Part shown: piece by piece, positions 1 through 8,996 of the stretch
Layout: each line of letters begins with the position of its first letter
Numbering within the stretch: position 1 is the first letter of the stretch
The notes under the pieces: model-generated
What the model saw: only the letters and a program-made list of their open reading frames with translations
Databases searched by the model: none
Told to the model about the DNA's origin: nothing
From: Ostreococcus mediterraneus
Lineage: Eukaryota > Chlorophyta > Mamiellophyceae > Mamiellales > Bathycoccaceae
Direction: 5' to 3'
Length of the DNA: 64,000 nucleotides
Assembly: GCA_012295225.1 (NCBI GenBank)
Contig: WMKK01000001.1
Location: forward strand, 496,001 to 560,000
Made by a program: the position numbers and the translations under genes

Positions 1-508
1 CTACCCCCGGGTTTAAGCTTTCGCTCGCTCCGCGCGCCCCCGCGCGACGCTTCGTCAACACCGTCACCGGCCCAGGCAATATCGCCTCCAACAACCCACG
101 CGGGAGGTGCTCAACTTCACCATACGTCCCCACATCGCGCACATCCCCGACCGCAATCGCCAAAGGTTGCGCCGCATTTCTACTCTTAATCCTATACAAC
201 GCCTCGACGCCGCGCGCCGACCGCGCGCACGCCGCGAACCCATAAATCGTATCCGTCGGCACCGCGATCACCTTACCCTCCGCGAGCGCGCGCACCGCCA
301 ACCCCACCGCGTCGTCATCGCGCGCGTCCACCACCCTCGACGACGACCACGCGCGTCCATCGCGCCGCGAACGCGCCGCGCTCCGAACCGCATCATCGCC
401 CGACCCATCGAGGCGCCGCGCGCCCACGCCGCGCTTGGCGCCTCGCGCGCACGCCGCGCGTCGCGACACCGATGCCGTCGTCGACGTCGTCGCGCGCGCG
501 AACGCCAT
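1..508 (-). CDS. YRDC: YrdC/Sua5 threonylcarbamoyl-AMP synthase, 3' end cut by window
   Basis: The family makes threonylcarbamoyl-AMP from threonine, bicarbonate and ATP, the first step of the tRNA t6A modification at A37. Reading the minus strand from the ATG at 506-508 gives 169 codons to the window edge. About 65 residues rich in Ala, Arg and Ser come first and look like an organelle-targeting peptide. The YrdC core follows, with AVPTDTIYGFAACA, the KSRNAAQPLAIAV stretch (family pattern KxR...PL) and LPGPVTVL. These fit the nucleotide and threonine-binding regions of the family. The C-terminal half lies outside the window, so a Sua5 C-terminal domain cannot be judged. The start is 173 bp from the ATG of the divergent small gene at 682. 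Family call is strong; organelle targeting is inference. Confidence 0.85.
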   Translation of the reverse strand, partial: MAFARATTSTTASVSRRAACARGAKRGVGARRLDGSGDDAVRSAARSRRDGRAWSSSRVVDARDDDAVGLAVRALAEGKVIAVPTDTIYGFAACARSARGVEALYRIKSRNAAQPLAIAVGDVRDVGTYGEVEHLPRGLLEAILPGPVTVLTKRRAGARGASESLNPGV

Positions 509-681
509 GACGACGACGACGTCGCCGCGGTCGGCGCCGATCAATGCCGCGCGCGCGAACGCCGTGTGTGCTGACGCGGCTGATCGCCTCGAGCGGTGTC
601 CCGGGACAATGTCGTGACGACGCCGTCAGTGCACCGCGCGCGACACGACGACGAGACGACGCGCGCGACGCCGACGAAGAG

Positions 682-1080
682 ATGTTCAAAAAGCTTTCCG
701 ACACGTTTTACGGCGCGCGAACCGAGCGCACGGGGGCGACGAAGGGCGAGCGCGGCGCGAATTCGACGGCGAATCCAGGGGTGAAATCCTCGTCAGCACC
801 ACCGCCGGCGGCTGATGCGACGCCGAACGCGCGCCGGAAGTCATTCAGCGATCGATTCATGATGTCCTGGACGGACGAGGACGTGGTGTTTCTCGGTGAG
901 GACCCGTACGGGGACTGCGCCGGGAACGTGTTCGCGACGGTGGCGGCGGATGAGCAACGTCGACGGGCGAGCGTGGATGAGACGCGACGCGCGAGCGCGG
1001 ACGGAGGGTCGCGTCGGACGAGCGAGAATGGGGATGATTTTGAAAAGGCGAGCGCGTTCTGGCGCATTGGACCGTTGTAA
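682..1080 (+). CDS. small hypothetical protein (132 aa)
   Basis: I do not recognise this protein. The frame is open from further upstream (an earlier in-frame ATG lies at 544), but the ATG at 682 is preferred because the sequence after it, beginning MFKKLSDTFYGA, looks protein-like while the upstream part is Arg-rich low complexity. The middle holds a charged segment (SWTDEDVVFLGEDPYGD) and the rest is Ala, Arg and Ser-rich and probably disordered. No signal peptide or membrane span is visible. It is divergent from the YrdC gene and lies upstream of the glycosyltransferase gene on the same strand. A minus-strand frame over the same bases looks worse. It could be a lineage-specific protein or a false call. 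Confidence 0.45.
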   Translation: MFKKLSDTFYGARTERTGATKGERGANSTANPGVKSSSAPPPAADATPNARRKSFSDRFMMSWTDEDVVFLGEDPYGDCAGNVFATVAADEQRRRASVDETRRASADGGSRRTSENGDDFEKASAFWRIGPL

Positions 1081-1287
1081 TGCGTTTTGTGGGTCTCGTG
1101 TGATGGGTGAGATGACATCCATCGCGAGGTGTTGAGATGTATTGTTTGTACCGTTCGCGCGCGCGAGGGGACCGAAACGGTTCCGCGCCAGCGTTGTAAT
1201 ACCACGTTTGTGTTAAAAGAGTCTTCATTGTGCGCCACGACGATGATCGCGAGGTAAGACGCGGGAGAGGTGAGAGTGTGGGTCATC

Positions 1288-3024
1288 ATGCGTCGTCGTC
1301 GTCGTTCGTTCGTCGTCGTCGTCGTCGTGAGCGTCGTCGCGTTCGCGTTCGCGACAGGCGCCGAGGGCGTTGACTTGAGAAGTGATTTACGCGCGGAACT
1401 ACGCGAATTAACGGGCGAAGGAAGTCACGAACCGACGTTACATACGGTGTTTAGCACCGAGTGTAATGCGTATTTTGATTGGCAATCGCTTGGGTTGTAT
1501 AATTCATGGCGTCGCGTCGGACAGAAGGGTAAGTTTACCCGATTGATGGCGTGCGACGCGTCGCCGGCGCCGGGGCGCGACGTCGTTCCGGACACGCACG
1601 TGCATCCGAATTATGCCAAGCATCCCGTGAGTGGTGATGAGTATAGTGCGTATAACAAGCCGGCGAGTATTGATCATTGGTTGAAGCACGCCACGGTGAC
1701 GGCGGACTTCATCATCGTGTTGGACGCGGATATGATTTTTCGTACGGCGATGACGGCGGAGCTCTTGGGCGTCAAGCTTGGCTCGCCCGTGAGCGCGAGA
1801 TATTCGTATTTGAAAGGAACGCTTCCCGAGAATTACATGGGTGTGAAGAAACGTGTGCCAAACGTCGAGAAGACGCAGCAAGTGGGTGGATTTACGGTCA
1901 TGCACCGCTCAGATTTAACGCGTCTAGCGCCGAGATGGCTGTATTGGACCGAGCAGGTGCGCTCGGACCCCGATTCGTGGGCAAACACTGGTGACATATA
2001 CAACGATAACGGTAAGGCTGGTGCACCGTGGATTTCGGAGATGTACGGGTACGTCTTCGCCGCGGCTGAAGTTGGGATTCACTTCCAAGTGCACGACGAT
2101 TTCATGCTCTACCCGGGGTACACGCCTCCGCAAGAGCCGTTTCCCATCGTTCTGCATTACGGTTTAACCTTCAACGTCATGGACTGGGCTTTTTCCAAGG
2201 TGTGGTATCACAATTTTGACGCGACGACGTGTCCAGGGCGCCTGTTCGAGCGTCCGCCAGAATTCAGCGAGCTCAAATCTTTCGGCGGAGACAGGCGCCG
2301 CGACGAAGTCGCGTTGCACTGCGCGTGGGGACTCTACAACGCCACGCGCGATTGGAGCGTAGATAAATGCGGAATTGCAAACCCGGAAGATCCGCCACGG
2401 ACGCGTTATAAATGTAGCTCTAACGGACAAGGCGTATTGAATTGTGACCCGTTGGGTGCGCTCGACGACACGTTGCGCGGAGGAGACGACGTCGCGTGCA
2501 AAGATGGAATTGATGCCTGTTGCGATTGGGCCGCCAATGGCGAGTGCACAAAGAATCCGGGGTTCATGCTCGATTCGTGCCCGCAGTCATGTAACCAATG
2601 TCCAGACAGGCGCTGCAGCGGGCGATGCTGTCCCCCGCGCGAAGTCGGCAACGAGACTCTGGAATCCAAAAAAGTCGGTCCCGTCGTGCACAACCTCGAA
2701 GAAGAATTTGCGGAACGTCACGTCGGCAGCGCCGCACGCGAAGAACTCAAACGCGCTGATGTCATAGTTCACAATCTTGAAAAACAGATTGATACACGCA
2801 CCGCTAGCGAAGACATCCCCAAACCAGAACTGGCGGTGCAACAACGCGAGGAGCCACGTGGTCATCTCGAGGAGGCGCTCGAGTTGGACTCATCATCGTC
2901 CTCATCTATATCTTGGGGTGCGGCGTTGCTCATCATCGCCATATTCATATTGGTACTTCGGATTCGCGTCGTATTGAGACGCCGCGCGAGACGTCGACGC
3001 ATTTCACAAAACATTCGGCTTTAG
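1288..3024 (+). CDS. peptidyl serine alpha-galactosyltransferase-like protein with ShK domain
   Basis: The protein (578 aa) resembles the plant and algal SERGT/SGT family, which adds galactose to serine in hydroxyproline-rich glycoproteins in the ER/Golgi and is related to Hyp O-arabinosyltransferases. An N-terminal hydrophobic signal follows a run of Arg. The catalytic region has TVFSTECNAYFDWQSLG near the start, a DAD metal-binding motif at about residues 146-148 and a conserved GDIYNDNGKAGAPWISEMYG stretch. A ShK-type domain with six cysteines spans about 404-438. A single membrane span lies at about 543-562 and is followed by a short basic tail, giving a type I topology. The in-frame GTG at 1270 was rejected in favour of the ATG at 1288. 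Family assignment is by recognition; donor and acceptor are inferred. Confidence 0.8.
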   Translation: MRRRRRSFVVVVVVSVVAFAFATGAEGVDLRSDLRAELRELTGEGSHEPTLHTVFSTECNAYFDWQSLGLYNSWRRVGQKGKFTRLMACDASPAPGRDVVPDTHVHPNYAKHPVSGDEYSAYNKPASIDHWLKHATVTADFIIVLDADMIFRTAMTAELLGVKLGSPVSARYSYLKGTLPENYMGVKKRVPNVEKTQQVGGFTVMHRSDLTRLAPRWLYWTEQVRSDPDSWANTGDIYNDNGKAGAPWISEMYGYVFAAAEVGIHFQVHDDFMLYPGYTPPQEPFPIVLHYGLTFNVMDWAFSKVWYHNFDATTCPGRLFERPPEFSELKSFGGDRRRDEVALHCAWGLYNATRDWSVDKCGIANPEDPPRTRYKCSSNGQGVLNCDPLGALDDTLRGGDDVACKDGIDACCDWAANGECTKNPGFMLDSCPQSCNQCPDRRCSGRCCPPREVGNETLESKKVGPVVHNLEEEFAERHVGSAAREELKRADVIVHNLEKQIDTRTASEDIPKPELAVQQREEPRGHLEEALELDSSSSSSISWGAALLIIAIFILVLRIRVVLRRRARRRRISQNIRL

Positions 3025-3074
3025 AAACATCAACACATTAGAATACATTTTTAACAATAGACGCGCTAGACATG

Positions 3075-3944
3075 CTAGACATAGACTAAACCAGTCGCGT
3101 CTTCACATATTTTCCAAAGTCGCGCTTGCTCGGCATCGCCCGGCACCGACGCGCGCTGCCTCGGTCGACTGGACACAAAGTACGCGCCGTTGAATTGCGC
3201 GTCGTTGCGTTCGTAGTCGCCCACCATGATGTTAAACTGGTCGTTCGCCTCATACGTTTCTATCCCACACGCGCCCCACCCGGCGAGTAACATTTTCGTA
3301 TTCACAGTCCCGGGATCGCACGAAAATATAGATAAATCACTCGTCGTCGTCGCATCGTACGAGTCGTCCGATAGTCTATCAAACAACTCATACGAAAACG
3401 CCTTGACGCACGCCTTGCTCAACGAATACGAGCCGTGCGAAGAAAACCGTGGCTGTTGCGATATGTTCTCAAAATCAATCCTCGGCGACGCAGAAATCGA
3501 CGCGACATTTAATATCCTCGACTTGATTCCGCTCGCGCGCGCGTTCGACGTCAACGTCGGGAGCAACGCGCCCGTCAACGCGTACGGCGCCAACACGTTC
3601 ACCGCGAATGTCATCTCAAACCCATCGCACGTCTCCTCCCTCGACTTCATGAACACCCCAGCGTTGTTAAAGAGCATATCAATCGACGTCCCGTGCGCGG
3701 TGCTGAGCACGTCATCCGCCAACGCGGCGACGCCCGCGAGCGACGCGAGGTCGTGCGTCGCACCGAACACTTGAGCTCCACCGACCGCGAACGACTGCAC
3801 CTGCTTCACCGCCTGCGCCACGCGCGCGGCGTCGCGACCGTGACATATCACGCTGACGCCACTCGACGCCAGTCGTCGCGCCGTGTGCAGACCGATGCCG
3901 TCCGTCGCGCCGGTCACGAGCGCGGTGTGCGCCACCGATGGCAT
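3075..3944 (-). CDS. short-chain dehydrogenase/reductase (SDR)
   Basis: This is a 289-residue classical or retinol-dehydrogenase-like SDR. The nucleotide-binding motif TGATDGIG is at residues 11-18, NNAG is at 93-96, a serine of the catalytic set lies in NVASISAS near 149-151, and the YxxxK pair is Y173/K177 in YSLSKACVK. It most resembles the WW-oxidoreductase/RDH11-like branch, whose substrates vary widely, so no substrate is proposed. No clear transit peptide is present because the Rossmann strand begins at about residue 7. The ATG lies only 43 bp from the ATG of the divergent ascorbate peroxidase gene, so the two must share a promoter. Length is normal for the family. Confidence 0.85.
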   Translation of the reverse strand: MPSVAHTALVTGATDGIGLHTARRLASSGVSVICHGRDAARVAQAVKQVQSFAVGGAQVFGATHDLASLAGVAALADDVLSTAHGTSIDMLFNNAGVFMKSREETCDGFEMTFAVNVLAPYALTGALLPTLTSNARASGIKSRILNVASISASPRIDFENISQQPRFSSHGSYSLSKACVKAFSYELFDRLSDDSYDATTTSDLSIFSCDPGTVNTKMLLAGWGACGIETYEANDQFNIMVGDYERNDAQFNGAYFVSSRPRQRASVPGDAEQARLWKICEDATGLVYV

Positions 3945-3987
3945 TGGTCAAACACGCGCCGCGTCACACACTGCCGCGCGACGATCG

Positions 3988-4944
3988 ATGGCGACGCCGC
4001 GACGCGTGGCGACGCTCAGCGCGCACTTCACCACGCACGCGCCGGTTGTGAATGACGACTACGTGGCGCAGTTGCGCGTCGCGCGCGAGGAGACGCTCAA
4101 GTTGCTCGACGAGACGAATTGTAATCCAATCTTGGTGCGGTTGGCGTGGCACGACGCGGGAACGTACGACGCGGCGCTGGCGCACGATTGGCCCAAGTGT
4201 CAAGGCGCGAATGGAAGCATTCGGTTTGATGCTGAATTGGGACACGGCGCCAACGCCGGTCTGAGCAAGGCGATCGGGTACATCAAGCGAATCAAGGCAA
4301 AGGCGCCGGCGGTGTCGTTCGCGGATGCGATGCAGCTCGCGGCGGCGGTGGCCATCGAACACGCGGGCGGGCCGAAAATACCGATGCGGTATGGAAGAAT
4401 TGATGTCGTGCAAGAGACGGAGTGCGCGGTTGAGGGGAATTTGCCCGATGCGGAGGCGCCGTATGGGACGGGGGCGGCGACGGCGGCGGAGCACTTGCGC
4501 GACGTGTTTTATCGAATGGGTTTCAACGATAGAGAAATCGTAGCGTTGAGTGGAGCTCACACGATTGGGCGCGCGTTTAAAGAACGCTCTGGGGTGACAT
4601 CGTTCGGGTACGGCGCGAAGAATGGCACGAAATATACTGGGTGTCCGTTTATGAATGCGCGGAAGGATGGCGCGGAGGGCGAAATCGGCATGCCAGGCGG
4701 CGCGTCGTGGACGAGACAATGGTTGAAGTTTGACAACTCATACTTCAACCGCGAGTACATCACCGACAACGCTCATTTACTGTGGCTAAGTACGGACGCT
4801 GCGTTGCACACCGACCCGGAATTCTCGCCGCATTTTAAGCGGTACGCGTTAGACTGCAACGCCTTCTTTTACGATTTCGCCGCCGCGTTCGCAAAACTTT
4901 CTGAGTGCGGCGCGCGTTTTGTCGGCGCTGGTGTAACAATTTAA
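3988..4944 (+). CDS. APX: ascorbate peroxidase (class I haem peroxidase)
   Basis: The enzyme reduces hydrogen peroxide with ascorbate. The protein is 318 aa. Distal haem-pocket residues are R51, W54 and H55 in RLAWHDAG, and the proximal haem ligand is H191 in LSGAHTIGRA. The conserved GNLPDA loop and the FDNSYF segment with the Asp that pairs with the proximal His are present. About 30 N-terminal residues precede the catalytic domain (MATPRRVATLSAHFTTHAPV) and could be a short organelle-targeting sequence. The frame is open further upstream, but those codons overlap the divergent SDR gene, so the ATG at 3988 is chosen. No C-terminal membrane anchor is seen, so a soluble plastid, mitochondrial or cytosolic form is likely. 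Confidence 0.92.
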   Translation: MATPRRVATLSAHFTTHAPVVNDDYVAQLRVAREETLKLLDETNCNPILVRLAWHDAGTYDAALAHDWPKCQGANGSIRFDAELGHGANAGLSKAIGYIKRIKAKAPAVSFADAMQLAAAVAIEHAGGPKIPMRYGRIDVVQETECAVEGNLPDAEAPYGTGAATAAEHLRDVFYRMGFNDREIVALSGAHTIGRAFKERSGVTSFGYGAKNGTKYTGCPFMNARKDGAEGEIGMPGGASWTRQWLKFDNSYFNREYITDNAHLLWLSTDAALHTDPEFSPHFKRYALDCNAFFYDFAAAFAKLSECGARFVGAGVTI

Positions 4945-5101
4945 TACGGTTTAATTTTTTTTGTGTGTGGAATATTCTTAATCCTTATTACAACTCTAAA
5001 ATTCTTATTCTGTGTGTTTGTTTTGTCGCTCATCAAAGTGCTCCGCGCGGTATGCTTTTTGCGACGAGTCGTCTCCATTCAACTGTTTTCTACGTAAAAT
5101 C
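4945..5101. other. convergent 3' region
   Basis: An AT-richer spacer between the ends of the ascorbate peroxidase gene and the NUP98-like gene. It must hold both 3' untranslated regions. I see no gene in it. Confidence 0.5.
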
Positions 5102-8100
5102 TTAAAGTTGAAGGGAAAATTTCCAGATCCCGGTATCGGCGTTATACTCAATGAGTTCGGCGCCAGCCTTCTCGGTCTGCTTTTTGATTTTTTCTTCGTA
5201 TTTCGCCTTTGCAGCGTCACCTGATCTCTTGGGCAAAATGCCGTAGAGCGTGACTTCGGCGCGCTTCTTCAAACCTTGGCCCTCCTCTGGGGGAGTAATG
5301 CCCTGGTCCTCAGGATAGAGGCACAAGCACGCTTGCTCGAACAGCACAATCTTGTTCAGATTCAAACCGCGCACGTCGACTGGCTCGAGCCACTTCACGC
5401 GCCCGAACGTTTCATTCGAGACGGAAAAGTTGTCGATGGCAGCGAGCGCGTCCTGGCCGTTGCGTTCGAGCATGCGTTCCATTTGTTCAAGCGTCGGGCT
5501 CATGCTATAGCCCTCAGCCGTGAGCTTCGGCAGGACCTCACTGCGTATACTTGATGTGTTTGCAGGTGCTTGCTCACCGTCATCCGAAAAGTGCACTTGC
5601 CGACGTTCGGGGCTACGATCCGCGTGCGTCGGCGAAACGGCGAGCGCGATGGATGGCGCCGGCGAAGCGGAAGCGCCTTCGGGGCGAATGAACAGCGCGC
5701 GAGGATTTTCACGGGGCTTAAACAACCAACCACCGCTCGATGGCGTGGCCACGGAGACCGCACTGCCGGGACGCGCCGCAGAGACGGGCGTGCCGATGCT
5801 CTGCGCCGCGCCACCCGGCGAGGGGAGCGCAGCGCTTCCTCGTGGCTTTGCTTCGCGAGACAATCCGCCGCGACTCGTGAGCCAAGGCGATCTCGGCGTG
5901 AGAGAGCGGACCGGAAATGCAGTCGCCGCATTACCTGCGGCCGGACTTTGCATCGTACCGAGCAGAGATCTCTTCGCGGGCGCGATTTCAGTCGTCGCGA
6001 GTTGTAGTTGCGGCGGCACAAGCGGCGAGCCGTATGGCGTCATCGCAGTTGTCGGCTGCGTCCCAGGAAGCGCAAGTGCTCCGGCGTTGGGTTGAAACGT
6101 AGATAGCGCCCCGCCAGTCGATGCACCGCCGAACAAACCAGTGGAAGGCGCCGCCCCCGGTATTGATCCACCGAACAAACCACCACCGGTGGACGGAGCG
6201 GCACCAAAGAGGCCACCCGCCGGTTGAGATGCCGGCGCAGATGCGCCGAACAGACCTCCACCAGTGCTCGGCGCGGGTGCACCGAACAAACCACCACCCG
6301 CCGGTTTGGGAGCGCCAAACAGACCACCACCGGCAGCGGGAGCAGACGCTCCAAACAACCCACCGCCAGCGGCGGGAGCAGAAGCTCCAAACAACCCGCC
6401 GCCCGCGGCGGGCGCCGCGCCAAACAGGCCTCCTCCCGCAGAAGAGGCGGGAGCAGACGCGCCAAACAACCCACCACCAGCCGCTGGAGTGGCACCAAAC
6501 GCACTTGGTGTGCTCTGTGCGCCACTGAATCCACCGAATGCAGGAGTCGCGGCCGGCGCGCTCGCGCCAAACAAACCTCCACCCGTCGCCGGCGCGCTCG
6601 CGCCAAACAATCCTCCACCCGTCGCCGGAGTGCTCGCGCCGAACGCGCCTCCACCTAAGATGGACTGCGTAGGAGACGCCCCAAAAAGACCACCACTAGC
6701 GGCTGGTGTACTAGGGGCGCCGAATAACCCACCCGCAGGTTTACTCGTGCCAAAAGCGCTCGGCGTGGCGCCGAACGCGGATGGAGTCGCCGGCGCGCTA
6801 GCACCGAACAAACCGCCACCCGGCGCCGGTGATGGCGCACCGAACGCGGATGTCGCCGGCGCGCTCGCACCGAACAAGCCTCCGCCTGCGGATGGTGCGC
6901 TCGCACCAAACCCAGTTTGCGGTGCGCCAAACGGACTCGCCGCTGGAGCGGCCCCAAACGCGCCACCTCCACCAAACGCAGACGTCGCCGGTGTGCTTGC
7001 GCCGAACGCACCTGGCGTCGGTGCCGCCCCAAACGCACCTGGCGTGGACGGCGCAGCGCCGAACGCTCCAGGTGTCGACGGTGCGGCACCAAACGCTGAC
7101 GGCGTCGGCGCGCTCGCGCCGAATCCACCCGCCGGCGCGCCAAATCCACCAGGTGTCGCCGCCCCGAACGCCGATGGAGCAGCCCCGAACGCCGATGGCG
7201 TGGGAGCAGCACCAAATGCACCCGGCGTGCTCGCACCGGCGCCAAACAAGCCTCCGCCGGCAGGTGATGTAGTCGACGCGCCGAAGGCACCCGGCGTCGA
7301 CGGAGCGGCGCCAAACAGGCCCGGAGTTGCTGATGGCGCGCCAAACGTGCTCGTACTCGCACCAAACCCACCCGCACTAGGTGCACCAAATGCCGAAGGC
7401 GCAGCGCTCGCACCACCAAATGCTGAAGTCGTGCTCGCGCCGAAGCCGCCAGTCGAAGGCGCGGCGCCAAACGGACTCGGCGCGGCGCTCGCGCCAAAGC
7501 CTCCCGGTGTGGGCGCCGCTCCAAACGGGCTCGGGGCTGCACTCGCACCGAAACCACCGGGCGTCGTCGGTGCCGCCCCGAACGCCCCTGGGCCTGCGGG
7601 TGCATCCGCGTTCGCGTACGCGCTCGCTCGAATCTCCTCCACGCTCTTGCTCGCATTCTCTGGCATCGCACTAATCGAATGTATCATCGCATACGACGTA
7701 TTCGGCGCCAACAACTCTTTATCTGTCACTCTCGTCGCCCTATATCCACTCACGCCTTGCGTCATCGAGCAATTCACCGCTCTATGCGCCGTTGATCCAC
7801 ATTTTGAACACACGTGTTTATTGTGACACTTTGCGCCAAACTTACACGACCCTTTATTCCAAAACTTACACGCGTTCGGCACTGCGACGGGGCACACAAA
7901 AACGTTCGGTCAGTCATCATCACGCGCGCGACCATGCACCAGTCACGACACGCCTCTCGCGCGCCTACGCGCGCGCAAAGTCTATTCAACGCTCCCGCGA
8001 GCTCAACCTAAAATCATCACCGCAATCTCGATTGATCGCGCAATCGCCACGCACCTCCCCCAGGACTCCCCGCCCCTAACCCCGCTTGTGGCGACGGCTG

Positions 8101-8325
8101 CCCGAACCCTCCCACCGCGCCCTGCCCGAACCCCCCACCCGGCGCCGGCGCGCCGAACCCCCCCGGCGCCGGCGCGCCGAACGCCCCACCGCTCGGCGCC
8201 TGCTGCCCGAACGCGCCCGCGGCGCCGCTCGCGCTCGCGCCGAACGCCCCGCCACCGCCGAACGGCGACGGCGGTTGCGTCGGCGTGGGCGCACCGAACC
8301 CACCGAACGACCCGCCGAACGCCAT
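5102..8325 (-). CDS. NUP98: NUP98-like FG nucleoporin with CCCH and CCHC zinc fingers (two exons)
   Basis: The product is predicted at 1016 aa from exons 8325-8055 and 7881-5102. Exon 1 encodes an FG-rich start (MAFGGSFGGFG...). Exon 2 opens with a CCCH finger, C95-x7-C103-x5-C109-x3-H113, then a zinc knuckle, C115-x2-C118-x4-H123-x4-C128. A GLEBS-type Rae1/Gle2-binding motif follows at about 154-180 (SISAMPENASKSVEEIR), as in NUP98. A long FG, GLFG and AFGA repeat block comes next, and the last ~150 residues match the NUP98 autoproteolytic fold (YSMSPTLEQMERM..., FGRVKWLEPVDVRGLNL, AEVTLYGILPKRSG). The chain ends in WKFSLQL with no NUP96 part and no HFS cleavage site. Role is inferred: pore permeability and mRNA export. 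Splicing rests on in-phase joining, a GTGCGT donor and an ACTGAC branch site. Confidence 0.85.
7882..8054 (-). other. intron of the NUP98-like gene
   Basis: 173-bp intron on the minus strand. The donor is GTGCGT (8054 downward) and the acceptor is CAG ending at 7882. An ACTGAC branch-site match lies at 7914-7909, with the A about 28 nt before the acceptor. Joining is in phase (one base of the codon on the exon 1 side), and the downstream frame has a stop at 7912-7910 that this removal avoids. Confidence 0.8.
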
Positions 8326-8996
8326 CGCGCCGTGCGTCGTGCGTCGCGTTCTCGCGCGCGAATCTCGCGCAATCCTTCGTCCGTTGGCCCGATAAAAAAT
8401 ACCCATACTTTTCGCCACCACACCCGCGCGCGCGCGACGTGCGTCGCGTCACGTGCTGCGATAGTGCGTGTATACGTACACTGGATAGAGTTTAGGCCAC
8501 TAATTTCATCGGGACGAATTTTTACCATGTGATCCTAGAGCCATCCGTGCGCAGGTGACCACTATCGGCCATTGGTATTTTTTGGTACTTTTGAGTCGGA
8601 CTCAATGAGTCGGACCGATCCGAGCGAATTCCTACTCAAATAGCGTATATTTGAGTGCAACTACCGTACATGTTATGTTTTGACGACCGTTTTATCGCGC
8701 GCGCGACCGCGACCGCGCGGATGCTGACGCGGCGTGGCGCGACTGTGCGCGGCACACCCGCGCGCGCGTGATCCCTCAGTCCGCACCGACGTTCATCATC
8801 CCTCGCCGTACTTTGTTTTTTCGTTCCGCGTCGCCCGTCACGCGCGCGTCGGTGCACCAGGGACGACGCGCCGCGCGAGGACGACGAACGCGCGGCGCAA
8901 ATATTCGCAGAGCTCGAGGTGGGTGCTGTGTGGTGCGTTAATTACGACGTGATAGACGACGAGGTTTTACGGGCGATAGAGCTTTGGTGAGGCACG
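8326..8996. promoter_or_regulatory. divergent promoter region with TTGAGT/ACTCAA palindromes
   Basis: This 671-bp spacer separates the NUP98-like and DUF3700 genes, which are transcribed away from each other. I find no convincing gene. An AT-richer core holds two inverted repeats with the same hexamer: TTGAGT-CGG-ACTCAA at 8591-8605, followed by a further GAGTCGGA copy, and ACTCAAATA-GCGTA-TATTTGAGT at 8634-8656. The arrangement suggests paired binding sites for a dimeric factor, but no factor can be named. Confidence 0.45.

Noticed and set aside
107-574. 155-codon Arg-rich plus-strand frame
   Set aside because: Antisense of the YrdC gene, whose conserved motifs are clear on the minus strand.
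708-1289. 193-codon minus-strand frame
   Set aside because: Overlaps the 132-aa plus-strand frame; it has a less convincing composition and no recognised domain.
6264-7826. 520-codon Pro/Ala/Asn-rich plus-strand frame
   Set aside because: Antisense image of the NUP98 FG repeats; the repetition comes from the real gene. The same applies to 31724-32662 opposite the SAC3 FG region.
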